DNA from: Balanoglossus misakiensis
Lineage: Eukaryota; Hemichordata
Assembly: GCA_040954595.2 (NCBI GenBank)
Contig: CM082597.2
Location: 6,448,001 to 6,512,000 of the forward strand
Direction: 5' to 3'
DNA length: 64,000 nt
Made by a program: the position numbers and the translations under genes. Shown one piece after another: positions 33,969 through 45,131 of the stretch; the stretch's first letter is position 1; each line of letters begins with the position of its first letter. The notes below the pieces were generated by a model. It searched no databases. It saw only the letters and a list, made by a program, of their open reading frames with translations, and was not told where the DNA came from.

Positions 33969-35930
33969 TCACTGTGCAAAGACTTTGAGGCAGTCGTTGC
34001 CCCAGTCAGCAACCACTACTTCCATGTCATCTGTCACAGCGACACCTCGTGGGCTATCTAACCCATCCTCAGCTTTATCAATGCGACAGATGAATTTACC
34101 TCTGTTGTCAAATTTCTGCACATTCTTGTTTTTCTTGTCACAGACATACAGATATCCTGCTTTATCAGCCACTATTCCTTTTGGCCAATAAAGCTTACCA
34201 TCACCTTCACCAAATTCTCCAAATGCAAACATGAACTCACCATCTGCATTATATGCTTGAATGCGATTGTTGTTCATGTCTGATACAAACACTACTCCAC
34301 AAGTGTCAACAGTCAAGAACTCAGGCCCTTGAAGCTGTCCCTGTCCTGTGCCAAAACTCCCAAATGATTTGATGTACTGACAATCATGTGTGTATTTCCT
34401 GATGCAGTGACCCTCTTTGTCTGTGTCAGCCACCTTTCCATCCCAATCACTCACATACACACTTCCATCTACAGGACTAATAGCAATTCGGGAGGGATTC
34501 TTGACTTCTTTCCCAAAGCATTTGATCAGAGACCCGTTCTCATCACTCACAACTATTTGTTTGTTATCCCAGTCTGACATGAAGTATTCATCATCAGCTG
34601 ATATTGCAACATCGTATGGTGTGAAAGGCTGTACAAACTGAGTGAATGTGAAACTTGATTTGTGATTCCCATCCCTGTCAGTGATTTGTACTCTTCTGTT
34701 ACCAGCATCAGCAGTGACAAAGTTTCCGTGTCTGTTAATACTGACACCTAGAGGGCAATTGAACTGGCCACTTTTATTACCTTTACATCCAATGGTCTTC
34801 ACCAAGCCTTTCTTTGTCTCTACTGACACTGAATCTTCACGAAGCAATCCCAGCATTCCTCCATCTTTGGTCTCCTCAGCTGGCTGGAATTTCACCATGT
34901 CCACAATGGCATCAATTTCTGTCTCCATGGCGATTATTTCCTCCATGTGATGTATTGTCTCCTGCTTGGTGGCCATGATCTGGGCTGGTGTCCCATGATG
35001 CATCAGTGTTTCTATGTAGCAGCGTTGGCTTGCAATGTTGCCATGTTTCAGTTCCCACTCATCTATTAGAGCCTCCGTCTGCTTTACTCTCTGTCCATAT
35101 TTTGTCTGCAGCTCTTTAATCAACTGTTTCTCCTCCCTCTGTGCCTTCTGTATGACCTTTGCTGTTTTCTGTCTCACTTTCTGTTCTTCCTCCTGGCATT
35201 CGACCAACAGTGTCTCTCTCTTCAGTTTGGCCAGTGTTGTGCTTGTCTTTGCTCCCCATTCTTTTTCTGTCACCTTACACAGCAGATCTCTCAACTGTTT
35301 GGTGTAGTCATTTGCAGCATCTTGCAGATCTGTGTTGGTGTGTTTGGGACTTGGATGTTTGGTAATAGCACAGTCTGTACACACAATAAGCTTACAGGTC
35401 TCACAGTAGAATTTCACCACATTTTCTGGATGGACACTGCAGAAGACTTTTTGTTGCTTCAGGAGAGTTGACCATTCTGTATTTTTGTATTCATCCAGTG
35501 TCATGACCTTGTGACCTTTCATAAATTTTCTGTGCGGTTTAGTGCAGGAATCACACATATTCACACTGCAGTCGATGCAATAGTGAGTTCCTTGGTTTTC
35601 ATCACATCCGTTACACACAGAAGGCTTCGAGTCACTCTCTGTAGGACGCTTTTTCAGATAAAGATCAGTCAACGAGTTGATGAAAAAGTTGACTTTCAGT
35701 TCAGTCACACCCCCACCAGGAAGCTGACATGGCGTACTGCATGTTGGGCAGTTCAGCTTACCTTTCTTTGTCACCAGTGTTGTCAGACACGACTCACAGA
35801 ATGAATGGTCACATGGCAAGACTTTGGGTTTCTTGAACAGTTCCAGACAGATCGCACAGGAGAGGAAATCCTCACCAATCTCGTTCAGAACTTTGTCTAA
35901 CTGGGAACCTCCAGGATATGCTGCAGCCAT
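33969..35930 (-). CDS. TRIM-NHL protein 1 (RING-BB-CC-NHL), 653 aa
   Basis: Intronless ORF. The start is the ATG giving MAAAYPGGS, in a good context (AAAGATGG) 86 bp from a TATA box; the frame extends upstream only from a GTG. RING ligands C25, C28, C40, H42, C45, C48, C61, C64; B-box 1 C106-H140; B-box 2 C164, H167, C176, C179, C184, C187, H192, H197; coiled coil about 205-345; six NHL blades about 375-653. There is no filamin domain, unlike TRIM2/3/71. By family, a RING E3 ubiquitin ligase that dimerises through the coiled coil and binds RNA or protein with the propeller; activity is inferred. Its B-box 2 (CKLIVCTDC) differs from copies 2 and 3. Confidence 0.95.
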   Translation of the reverse strand: MAAAYPGGSQLDKVLNEIGEDFLSCAICLELFKKPKVLPCDHSFCESCLTTLVTKKGKLNCPTCSTPCQLPGGGVTELKVNFFINSLTDLYLKKRPTESDSKPSVCNGCDENQGTHYCIDCSVNMCDSCTKPHRKFMKGHKVMTLDEYKNTEWSTLLKQQKVFCSVHPENVVKFYCETCKLIVCTDCAITKHPSPKHTNTDLQDAANDYTKQLRDLLCKVTEKEWGAKTSTTLAKLKRETLLVECQEEEQKVRQKTAKVIQKAQREEKQLIKELQTKYGQRVKQTEALIDEWELKHGNIASQRCYIETLMHHGTPAQIMATKQETIHHMEEIIAMETEIDAIVDMVKFQPAEETKDGGMLGLLREDSVSVETKKGLVKTIGCKGNKSGQFNCPLGVSINRHGNFVTADAGNRRVQITDRDGNHKSSFTFTQFVQPFTPYDVAISADDEYFMSDWDNKQIVVSDENGSLIKCFGKEVKNPSRIAISPVDGSVYVSDWDGKVADTDKEGHCIRKYTHDCQYIKSFGSFGTGQGQLQGPEFLTVDTCGVVFVSDMNNNRIQAYNADGEFMFAFGEFGEGDGKLYWPKGIVADKAGYLYVCDKKNKNVQKFDNRGKFICRIDKAEDGLDSPRGVAVTDDMEVVVADWGNDCLKVFAQ

Positions 35931-36015
35931 CTTTGCAGCTCGAGTCAAAATGCTTGTAATCACATAGCAACACACTGTTCAGTATAGTGTCATTAATTTT
36001 GACTGAGTTATGGGG

Positions 36016-36021
36016 TTTATA
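36016..36021 (-). promoter_or_regulatory. TATA box of TRIM gene 1
   Basis: TATAAA read on the minus strand, 86 bp before the ATG, at exactly the same distance in genes 2 and 3. A start near 35990 would place the upstream GTG almost at the cap, which supports the ATG at 35930. Confidence 0.7.
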
Positions 36022-36217
36022 AAAACTTGGCAAGCCACCAAAGTTATATGATAAATTGAATTCAGTGATTCAGCAAATACCAGTGTACCAATGTAAACTT
36101 TGACCGGGTACAGTTGACAAATACCGATATATTGAACTGAAAGTGGGACACATCATCACATTATACCAATGAACCGTCCCAGATTTCTTGGTATACTCAT
36201 TAGACATTGTGAGCTGT

Positions 36218-36424
36218 TGGTCTCTTCTTGTATTTTCACAACTCTTTGCAAACATTCATTGCAAATTATTTGTCTCTTCTTGTATTTTCACAAATCTTTG
36301 CAAACATTCATTGCAAATTATTTGTCTCTTCTTGTATTTTCACAAATCTTTGCAAACATTCATTGCAAATTATTTGTCTCTTCTTGTATTTTCACAAATC
36401 TTTGCAAACATTCATTGCAAATTA
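36218..36424. repeat. 52-bp minisatellite, four copies
   Basis: TCTCTTCTTGTATTTTCACA recurs every 52 bp. The period is one more than a multiple of three and the unit has no stop in any plus frame, so all three frames are open and yield the same repeating peptide; these ORFs are artefacts of the period. Confidence 0.95.
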
Positions 36425-37136
36425 TAAACATACACATTATGTCTGCATGAAAGTTCCATCTCTGGCAACCAATTTCCCGATACAGAATTTGTGTGATGAA
36501 CCATATTTCATCCTGATGGATGGTATTATACCAATAGTGAAATGTGAATTTTTTTCTTGAAGACAACTTGGTGACAACTAACAGTATTACTATAGCAACA
36601 CTACAAAAATATCCGATCATATTATTATATTTTTTGCTGCTTGTATATGAAATTAAGTTTCATTTCATTTGGCTTCAATTGCTAGATAAACAGTTTTTGA
36701 TTAAACTGTCAGTCAGCAATTTCTATTCACATCTTATCTCGGCTAGTACAGCTTTTTTAAAACTGGCTGGGGTGTTTAATCCACCCACAAGTTGAGGTCA
36801 AAAGTTCTGGAAGTAACACAATGGACAATTCTTTACACAAAGATAACAGTTGCAAACTTTGACAGAGAATGAAAGAGTTGGCCTATATTGCAGGTTACTG
36901 TGTGAGTCAGTGGCTGATTGTATGATACAGTCTGCACGATAACCCCTTGATTAGAGCGTGTCTGGTACCAGTGATTTGATTGGCTGTTATCAAGTTATTG
37001 GCATGTTCGTCATCGTCTGACAAACCATTATTAACATGGGTAGGGGCAAACTTTCACGTTTCAAAATCAATTATATTTTTTACATTGCGTGAACAGTTTC
37101 TATCATAAATTGATATTTTATGTAAACTTTATGCGC
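36425..37136. other. conserved non-coding block of the unit
   Basis: Shared with 45132-45853, 54622-55338 and, out of place, 57446-57900. No ORF of note. GAGGTCAAAAGTTCTGG contains an AGGTCA half-site. Confidence 0.5.
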
Positions 37137-37500
37137 AAACTAATTATTTTCGCAATGATTTGCGAATGCTGACAACCTCTGTATGCATGTCAACCCATGC
37201 GCTTAATTTTGCCTACCCTTCACACAAATGGTTTACACTTCTGCCAAATTCATGTCAACACGAAGTGACCGGCACAGAGTGTGAATGAAAATAGATAGGG
37301 CGAATTTCAAAGAATGTAAACTAATTATTTTCGCAATGATTTGCGAATGCTGACAACCTCTGTACGCATATCAACCCATGCGCTTAATTTTGCCTACCCT
37401 TCACACAAATGGTTTACACTTCTGCCAAATTCATGTCAACACGAAGTGTCCGGCACAGAGTGTGAATGAAAATAGATAGGGCCAATTTCAAGGATTGTTG
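37137..37500. repeat. ~181-bp tandem repeat, two copies
   Basis: Copies start at CTAATTATTTTCGCAATGA and share GTGTCAACACGAAGTG-like and CACAGAGTGTGAATGAAAA blocks. Confidence 0.95.
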
Positions 37501-38503
37501 TCCTCTCACTGACCCACTTTCAGAAAAAAAAAATTATTTTTTTTTCTTCTATTTGGCGTGGTCTTGCCATGAATTGAAAGAAATGACTGTGAACCAGATT
37601 TGAATAGGTTCCTCAAATAACCACCATATACATACATACTGAATTGTTAGAACATGTAATATTTATCTTCAATGGTTTACATGGAACACCATAGATATGA
37701 CACCAAGACAATTATCTATCAAAACTAATTAACTTTCCAATGAAGAAAAACGAATGGACAGAAAATAAAACGCTGAGTAGAAGCTAGCCTAGACAAAAAT
37801 GCCTACTTTGTAACCGCGCGCACTTGTCGATCGATCATATACAACAGCGGCTGTGAACCCTGTTGTGACTGGTTCTGGAGGCTCAGATAAAAAACACGGC
37901 CCTAACACGCAGAGTTACGACTGATCTGTTATTAAAAACATGCATTGCCAGACGTTTACCTCTAAATTCCACCCGAACTAAAGTACAATTAGCTAAGAAC
38001 ACCGAGGAGATACTTCCGTATTAGTCTGCCTCACATGAATGAGCAAATGATTTGCCGTAGACAGACCCTCATTATGCATGACCTGCCAGCCTTTCAACCA
38101 ATAGACGCAGCTCTGTGGTATCACATGACATTATTATTGAGTTAATCTGCACACGTGAGAATTACCCGCCATGTCACCAGACTTGACTTTTACGCCCATT
38201 TTTTTTAGCATATTGGAGCATATCTGCCAATGCAAACTTTAAGGGGAGTGACAAATGACATGCTGCATTCAATAAAATAAAACTGGATTGGACAATGCGG
38301 CGCTAAATGCTCACATGACCGAAATCCGGCGTGTGTCAATCAATGGTTTTCTATGCATGTCTTCAAACTCACGTGTTTCAAAACAAAATCTGGGTAGGTG
38401 GCAAACCGAGAGAGTTGCATTTTGAAGCTGAAAGATCCCTGGAGTCAACCATGTCTGGGTGTAGGGGTTTGCACTCTCCTAATAGCTCATACGATCGAAT
38501 AAA
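37501..38503. other. CpG-containing block upstream of the small ORF
   Basis: Contains CGCGCGCACTTGTCGATCGA and GCGGCGCTAAATGCTCACA and is conserved in all three units. It could be a promoter for the plus-strand ORF; no TATA box is obvious. Confidence 0.4.
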
Positions 38504-38791
38504 ATGGACTCTAAAATAATAGCATTTTCTATCGTTTTCCTCATATTTATATTATACTACGGGCACATCTTACCATTTGACTTTACAATTGACTATTTTG
38601 GAATGAAAGGTAATATCAGAAGGGCATATTTTTCATACAAGATTGCCGATATTTTTTTAGACCAAAAAGTACAACATATCAAAGAGAGGCCTGTAAATCC
38701 CGCGGAAAATGCACTCTCTATTTGGTCATGCGGTGAGGACTCCTACGGAACGGGCAGCATCATAGGACCCGCTTACCGGGACAGTTCATGA
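38504..38791 (+). CDS. small ORF with hydrophobic N-terminus, copy 1
   Basis: MDSKIIAFSIVFLIFILYY begins a signal-anchor or signal peptide. A phase-1 donor (GAAAG|GTAATA) after about 35 codons is conserved in all copies, so this may be a first exon; no downstream exon was found. Relative to copies 2 and 3, one base is missing after that donor (GATATTTTTTTAG against GATATGATTTTTAG), so the C-terminal half is in another frame. Function unknown. Confidence 0.4.
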   Translation: MDSKIIAFSIVFLIFILYYGHILPFDFTIDYFGMKGNIRRAYFSYKIADIFLDQKVQHIKERPVNPAENALSIWSCGEDSYGTGSIIGPAYRDSS

Positions 38792-39816
38792 CTTCCCGAA
38801 CACGATAGTTGCAGCTTTTTTTTGCACAGAGTTGACGCCAATCCTGCTAAATCCCCCCACAAATGCTCCACCTCCAGAAATCAAATGGTTCTCCCCTTAT
38901 ATCTGCAACCCCAGCAAGGGAATTTCAATTTTTGTCCTTTGGATTGAAGGTTCAATTGACTCAAGTAATTGCAAAATACAATCACAGTCACTCCACAAAG
39001 ATGTATAGCGTTAATTCTCTAGAACTCCAACTTTCAAGTATTAACTGGGGTTTCTTATAAAAATATAAACATATGAAACGTAATAGAATTATGAAAACCT
39101 GTTTATTCACCACATGGGTTGTGCACAACAAATGTATCAGCTGTTAGTCCACACAAACTAAACATGATTACAGTGTATTCTTGGTTATTTAAAAAAAATA
39201 CTGAATGATTTCACCAAAAATTGTGGTCCACTAACAAATTTATGTCAAGGCCACTGTTACCTGATAATAAACCCCTCATCAAGAAATCTACAGGAATTTA
39301 AATTGGTTACAAAAAAATGTTGCTAGCTGTTTGGTCGTAAATTAAAGTTAAGTGGTCCAATGTTCATGTGATAAGTACTGAAGTCGACAGAAACACTGTG
39401 TCTTGGTGATTACATTAACATACAATAGGTCTCAAATCAGTCAACCAAATAACTCAGTAATGTTCATTGTCCAGATTTGTGAGTTATAAGTGTCTATCGA
39501 TCGTCAACCAAATAATCAATAATTTGCACGTTTGTTGTCCAGATTATTTATGAGTTATAAGTGTATATCGTCAAAACGAAAGTCAAGAAAAATAAAGTGA
39601 ATACAACACGTTACAAATAATGAATTCTATGATTTCCTGTAAAATGACAAAAAGTTGTTGAAACAGGAAAATTTGATTAAAGTTCATGAAAGTAGAAAAC
39701 CACTGATTACAGTCAACACATTACATGTAATCTCAAAAACTAAAGCTCAAAAACTAAAATGGATGAAAAAACAGTAGCTACACACATTAGGATCTGAAGA
39801 GGCTAAGTTGTTTTAA

Positions 39817-39902
39817 CCCTTTCTCCACCATGGTTTGGTTTAACTCCATTGTTCTCCAATGGCAGTGTTGGACCTTTACACAGTGAAATGGGGGTGAAAG
39901 GG
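39817..39902 (+). repeat. MITE family M4 in unit 2
   Basis: Same position as in unit 1; the right TTAA and about 10 bp beyond it have been deleted. Confidence 0.8.
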
Positions 39903-40274
39903 TACTCTCAATTGTAGTAAAGAAAAACTGAAAACATATCTTGAAATTATTTATCAACAGACATATTTATAACACTCAGCTATGAATTCATCATTCATCT
40001 AAGTGTGATAACATTGTTCCACAAAAAATAACATGGTGGAAAAGTTCAATAAATGTAGTGGACTAAAAAACCACTGGTCCTGTTATAGAGCTGAATTCTA
40101 CATGTTTCTTTAAAAACATTAGAAATAAAGAAAAATATTGTCTGTTTACATCAAAATATTAAAGACTTAGTGGCATTGAATAAAACTGAAGATTGATGTC
40201 CAGAACTGACAGATACGAGTGAATGTTCGGATGTTTCTCAGTTGATCTGTTGTGACATAAAATTGTTGTGTTAA

Positions 40275-40622
40275 AGCCCCAGTAATGTTTATGTTTGGCT
40301 GTTTTTTCTGTATTTTTCTCTCATGCATCAAATCCAGTTTCTTGTTCTTCTCTGGAGAGCTTTATGAAAAGTTCATTTTTTAGCTTCTCAACAAATCCTG
40401 TATATGAGTAACAGCCACTGTTATTGTCGACAAATGAATTGATGTCCTGACTTTAATTCATATTTCAACAATAACAATGGTGATTACTACAAAATAACTG
40501 TGTTGAAAAACCAAAAAAACTGAGAAATTATTTATGTCTCACAGAGAAGAACAAGAAACCACAGTTCTAACTGAAAACAATAATATTGACAAGATAGCCC
40601 AAAGTTGGAAGTTACTGGGGTT
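40275..40622. mobile_element. MITE family M3 in unit 2
   Basis: TTAA-flanked, AGCCCCAGTAATG left end and GTTACTGGGG right end. Confidence 0.8.
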
Positions 40623-41016
40623 TTAATTGTTTTGTGATACCTGTCCTGATTTCGGTCTGACCCCAACTGGGTGTAGTCAGATTTGTGTCGGTGAAAAGTC
40701 ACTGTAGATTTTTTGACTGACAAAAATTGTACAGTAACAAGGAGGTCATGACATACTCAATAAACAACATGTTATCAGTGTCACCTTGGCAACAGTGGAA
40801 TTGTTAGTTAACTGTTAATGTAGCAATTGGACAATAGATATACTTTGCTTTAATTATGAACCATGTAAAATGTTCACAATTTGTTATAGACAAAATGCAA
40901 AATTCATGATAACTTCATAGAAAGTACTGATATTTTTGTCAGTAAATTCTTTTTTTGCTGCCACTGTTGACTGTGACATGAAATACAGATTTTTTCAAAG
41001 ATACTTTTAACCTTAA

Positions 41017-41465
41017 AGGGGAAATCCGCTGTAGCTGATTTCTACATAATTTGGTAGCTTTGATGTCTCTCTTTCAGAAAAAATCATATTCGCCATGTAT
41101 AGGTCGCGCGATTTTTTACAAAATCTAAGGAAAGTTGGCAGAATTTCCAATATGGCGTTTACTGTAATTTGAATCATGGGAAAAAAAGCGCCAGGAGCAA
41201 CTTCCGCCCACCATGGTGTGGGTGATACCATTCTCCGATTGGTGTCACTGGGCGACAGACTAGGCGTATTTTCATAGCTATTGTTTGTTCTTTGCATCAG
41301 TTGATAAACAATCATCAGCAAAGTCGAAAATTTGTCATCTATTGACAGTTTTCATGAGCTATAACCCATGAAAAATATGCAAATACGCTTAGCTTGTGAC
41401 ACAGTGACACCAATCGGAAAATGGTATCACCCACACCAAGGTGGGCGGAAGTTGGTCCTGGCGCT
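41017..41465. mobile_element. MITE family M2 inserted in unit 2 only
   Basis: Left end intact after TTAA (AGGGGAAATCCGCTG). The right arm stops at GTCCTGGCGCT and unit sequence resumes, so ~160 bp of the right arm are lost. Units 1, 3 and 4 have the empty TTAA site. Confidence 0.95.
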
Positions 41466-42290
41466 AAACCAACACCACAAAACTATTTAAAAATTGTGTA
41501 ATCTTGGTTATACTCAGAACCCAAAATTCAAAGTCTCTATCTGTAGTTCAATTAAAAAAATATCAGCTGATGTGAATACTGCATGATTTGCATGTCCCCC
41601 TTTGGAAAGATTTGTCATGTCAGGAAAAAAACTACAATTTGCTGCCATCTTTCCAATCGGGCTGACATGGACACAAGAGGGTAAAACATTTTTTCCTTCA
41701 AATCTGGGGGTTCTCTCATAAGAATCAAAGAGATGTCTCTTTTGGGAGAAATCTGTCTATTCCAACAGAAATGTCAACTATAGTTGTGAGAGTGTTGTAT
41801 GCACATGGTCTCTCCAACCAGTTTGCCGTCATAAGTCATTCTACAGTTGGTTTCATGTGCGTGACTTTCAGATGCAATCTGAAGTCGAGCGATACATTAG
41901 TCATCATCTCAAGTTTTTTTGTGACAAGCAAGTGTCTGCTTGTTTTGTTGTTGTTTGTATCAACTGCAGTTTGTTGTTGAAACCCCTACAGCATATGATG
42001 AAATGTTCAGCCTATATGTGTACAGATAGCATTATTATTGCTGAAAATTGAATTGAATTCAATTCCTTGATCAACAATAATAATGATGCACATGTCTAGG
42101 TTATTTCAAGAAACTGAACAGTGGCCATTTTAGAATGGTATTATAGTGTGGAATAAGAACTATAGTTCATATTTACAGACAGAAATACTGAAAAAAAAAC
42201 AAATAGTGGGCCTTAATCTACAAACCAATGTGGCATATATGCATCCAGGTTCTGCCATCACCTTCACATGTAAGCCTTATTTCAGTGAAA

Positions 42291-42477
42291 TACAGTAAAA
42301 TCTGTCAAAACCAAACTCAGTCTGATCGGGAAACCTGTCTATACCGAACACTCTTTCCAGTGCCCTTCACTTAAAACCACATGTTGAAAGACCCTCTGTA
42401 AACCAGACACCTCTGCAAAGCGAACAATATTCTCACTCCCATTGGTGTCTGGTTTATAGACAGGTTTCACTACAGTT
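42291..42477. repeat. M8-like inverted element, unit 2
   Basis: Same place relative to the TRIM stop codon as in unit 1. Confidence 0.7.
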
Positions 42478-42499
42478 GATACATTGAGATGTGACACTT

Positions 42500-44458
42500 T
42501 CACTGTGCAAAGACTTTGAGGCAGTCGTTGCCCCAGTCAGCAACCACTACATCCATGTCATCTGTCACAGCCAAACCTAGTGGGCGATCTAACCCATCCT
42601 CAGCTTTATCAATGTGACAGATGAATTTACCTCTGTTGTCAAATTTCTGCACATTCTTGTTTTTCTTGTCACAGACATACAGATATCCTGCTTTATCAGA
42701 TACTATTCCTTGTGGCCAATAAAGCTTACCATCACCTTCACCAAATTCTCCAAATGCAAACATGAACTCACCATCTGCATTAAATGCTTGAATGCGATGG
42801 TTGTTCATGTCTGATACAAACACAACTCCACAACTGTCAACAGTCAAGAACTCAGGCCCTTTGAACTGTCCCTGTCCTGTGCTAAAACTCCCAAATGATT
42901 TGATGTACTGACAATCATGTGTGTATTTCCTGATGCAGTTACCCTCTTTGTCTGTGTCAGCACTGGCCTTTCCATCCCAATCACTCACATACACACTTCC
43001 ATCTACAGGACTAATAGCAATGCGGTTGGGATTCTTGACTTCTTTCCCAAAGCATTTGATCAGAGACCCATTCTCATCACTCACAACTATTTGTTTGTTA
43101 TCCCAATCTGTCATGAAGTATTCATCATCAGCTGATATTGCAACATCGACGGGTTTGAAAGGCTGTGCAAACTGAGTGAATGTGAAACTTGATTTGTATT
43201 TCCCATCCCTGTCAGTGATTTGTACTCTGTTGTTACCTGCTTCAGCAGTGACAAAGTTTCTGTGTCTGTTAATACTGATACCATTAGGGTAATTGAACTG
43301 CCCACGTTTGTTACCTTTACATCCAATGGTCTTCACCAAGCCTTTCTTTGTCTCTACTGACACTGAATCTTCACGAAGCAATCCCAGCATTCCTCTATCT
43401 TTGGTCTCCTCAGCTGGCTGGAATTTCACCATGTCCACTCTGGCATCAATTTCTGTCTCCATGGCGATAATTTCCTCCATGTGATGTATTGTCTCCTGCT
43501 TGGTGGCCATGATCTGGGCTGGTGTCCCATGATGCATCAGTGTCTCTATGTAGCAGCGTTGGCTTGCAATGTTGCCATGTTTCAGTTCCCACTCATCTAT
43601 TAGAGCCTCCGTCTGCTTTACTCTCTGTCCATATTTTGTCTGCAGCTCTTTAATCAACTGTTTCTCCTCCCTCTGTGCCTTCTGTATGACCTTTGCTGTT
43701 TTCTGTCTCACTTTCTGTTCTTCCTCCTGGCATTCGACCATCAGTGTCTCTCTCTTCAGTTTGGCCAGTGTTGTGCTTGTCTTTGCTCCCCATTCTTTTT
43801 CTGTCACCTGACACAACAGATCTCTCAACTGTTTGGTGTAGTCATTTGCAGCATCTTGGAGATCTCTGTTGGTGTGTTTCGGACTTGGATGTTTGGTAAC
43901 AGCACAAGCCGTGCATGCAGAAACCATACAGGTCTCACAGTAGACTTCGACAACATTTTCTGGATGGACACTGCAGAAGACTTTTTGTTGCTTCAGGAGA
44001 GTTGACGATTTTGTGTTGTTGTATTCGTCTAGTGTCATGACCTTGTGACCTCTCAGAAACTTCTGGTGTGATTTTGTGCAGGAAGTGCATAGCCTTTCAC
44101 TGCAGTCAATACATTGGTGAGATGCTGCATGTGCTGCACAGACACTGCACATAGACTTGGCCTGTCCTTCGGGACCTTGTCTCTGATAAAGATCGACCAA
44201 TGAGTTGATGAAAAAGTTACCTTTCAATTGAGGCACTCCACCAGCAGGAAGTTTACATACCTCACGGCATGTCGGACACTTCAACCGAGCTTTTCCTTTC
44301 ACCAACTTTGTCAGACACGGCTCACAGAATGAATGGTTACATGGCAAGACTTTGGGTTTCTTGAACAGTTCCAGACAGATCGCACAGGAGAGGAAATTCT
44401 CACCAATCTCGTTCAGAACTTTGTCTAACTCGGAACCTCCAGGATATGCTGCAGCCAT
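42500..44458 (-). CDS. TRIM-NHL protein 2, 652 aa
   Basis: Same layout, start choice and zinc ligands as protein 1. From residue ~50 to ~150 it is much more diverged than the rest: after the RING's FKKPKVLPC block it has KLVKGKARLKC and CREVCKLPAGG, and B-box 1 reads CSVCAAHAASHQC...CTSCTKSH. Its B-box 2 (CMVSACTACAVTKH) matches protein 3, and the coiled coil is almost identical to both. In the propeller, the residues after blade-opening prolines are Asn, Val, Asn, Gln and Leu (blades 1, 2, 3, 5, 6). Cytoplasmic E3 ligase by family; substrate unknown. Confidence 0.95.
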   Translation of the reverse strand: MAAAYPGGSELDKVLNEIGENFLSCAICLELFKKPKVLPCNHSFCEPCLTKLVKGKARLKCPTCREVCKLPAGGVPQLKGNFFINSLVDLYQRQGPEGQAKSMCSVCAAHAASHQCIDCSERLCTSCTKSHQKFLRGHKVMTLDEYNNTKSSTLLKQQKVFCSVHPENVVEVYCETCMVSACTACAVTKHPSPKHTNRDLQDAANDYTKQLRDLLCQVTEKEWGAKTSTTLAKLKRETLMVECQEEEQKVRQKTAKVIQKAQREEKQLIKELQTKYGQRVKQTEALIDEWELKHGNIASQRCYIETLMHHGTPAQIMATKQETIHHMEEIIAMETEIDARVDMVKFQPAEETKDRGMLGLLREDSVSVETKKGLVKTIGCKGNKRGQFNYPNGISINRHRNFVTAEAGNNRVQITDRDGKYKSSFTFTQFAQPFKPVDVAISADDEYFMTDWDNKQIVVSDENGSLIKCFGKEVKNPNRIAISPVDGSVYVSDWDGKASADTDKEGNCIRKYTHDCQYIKSFGSFSTGQGQFKGPEFLTVDSCGVVFVSDMNNHRIQAFNADGEFMFAFGEFGEGDGKLYWPQGIVSDKAGYLYVCDKKNKNVQKFDNRGKFICHIDKAEDGLDRPLGLAVTDDMDVVVADWGNDCLKVFAQ

Positions 44459-44543
44459 CTTTGCAGCTCGAGTCAAAATGCTTGTAATCACATAGCAACA
44501 CACTGTTCAGTATAGTGTCATTAATTTTGTCTGAGTTATGGGG

Positions 44544-44549
44544 TTTATA
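44544..44549 (-). promoter_or_regulatory. TATA box of TRIM gene 2
   Basis: TATAAA on the minus strand, 86 bp before the ATG. Confidence 0.7.
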
Positions 44550-44646
44550 AAAACTTGGCAAGCCACCAAAGTCACATGATAAATTGAATTCAGTGATTCA
44601 GCAAATACCAGGGTCTACCTAGTACCGGCTGAGTACCTGAGAGTTG

Positions 44647-44660
44647 AGGTCAAAAGGTCA
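44647..44660. promoter_or_regulatory. AGGTCA direct repeat, 2-bp spacing (DR2)
   Basis: AGGTCAAAAGGTCA is two perfect nuclear-receptor half-sites with 2-bp spacing, ~100 bp upstream of the TATA box. DR2 is a known class of retinoic-acid-receptor site in chordates. It could be chance; functional use is inferred. Confidence 0.45.
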
Positions 44661-44820
44661 AACTTGAACACAATGAATCACTGAGAAGAGAATGAATGTA
44701 AACTTTGGCTGGGTACAGTTGACAAATACCGATATATTGAACTGAAAGTGGGACACATCATCACATTATACCAATGAACCATCCCAGATTTCTTGGTACT
44801 CATTAGACATTGTGAGCTGT

Positions 44821-45131
44821 TTGTCTCTTCTTGTATTTTCACAAATCTTTGCAAACATTCATTGCAAATTATTTGTCTCTTCTTGTATTTTCACAAATCT
44901 TTGCAAATATTCATTGCAAATTATTTGTCTCTTCTTGTATTTTCACAAATCTTTGCAAACATTCATTGCAAATTATTTGTCTCTTCTTGTATTTTCACAA
45001 ATCTTTGCAAACATTCATTGCAAATTATTTGTCTCTTCTTGTATTTTCACAAATCTTTGCAAACATTCATTGCAAATTATTTGTCTCTTCTTGTATTTTC
45101 ACAAATCTTTGCAAACATTCATTGCAAATTA
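44821..45131. repeat. 52-bp minisatellite, six copies
   Basis: Same unit as at 36218; copies are nearly identical except one AAATATTC variant. Confidence 0.95.

Larger units (their letters stand above)
30441..38870. repeat. TRIM array unit 1 (8.4 kb)
   Basis: Homology to units 2-4 starts at CCTCCAGAAATCAAAT. Order on the plus strand: ~3 kb of non-coding DNA with M4, M3 and M8-like elements, the TRIM gene (minus), its TATA box, a 52-bp minisatellite, a ~450-bp conserved block, the ~182-bp tandem repeat, a ~1-kb CpG-containing block and the small plus-strand ORF. Unit 1 alone carries an M1 insertion and lacks ~86 bp of promoter. Confidence 0.9.

Noticed and set aside
33985-35804. Plus-strand ORFs opposite the TRIM genes
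   Set aside because: They overlap a 653-codon domain-bearing ORF on the other strand and change arbitrarily between copies.
35931-35975. Extended TRIM N-terminus from an upstream GTG
   Set aside because: The codon is GTG, it would lie almost at the predicted transcription start, and the downstream ATG has a good context.
38331-38519. 62-aa ORF just upstream of and overlapping the small hydrophobic ORF
   Set aside because: No ATG at its start, overlaps the better candidate in another frame and has no recognisable features.
18452-41321. ORFs of 72-102 aa inside M2 elements
   Set aside because: They fall in inverted-repeat arms and encode no transposase motif.
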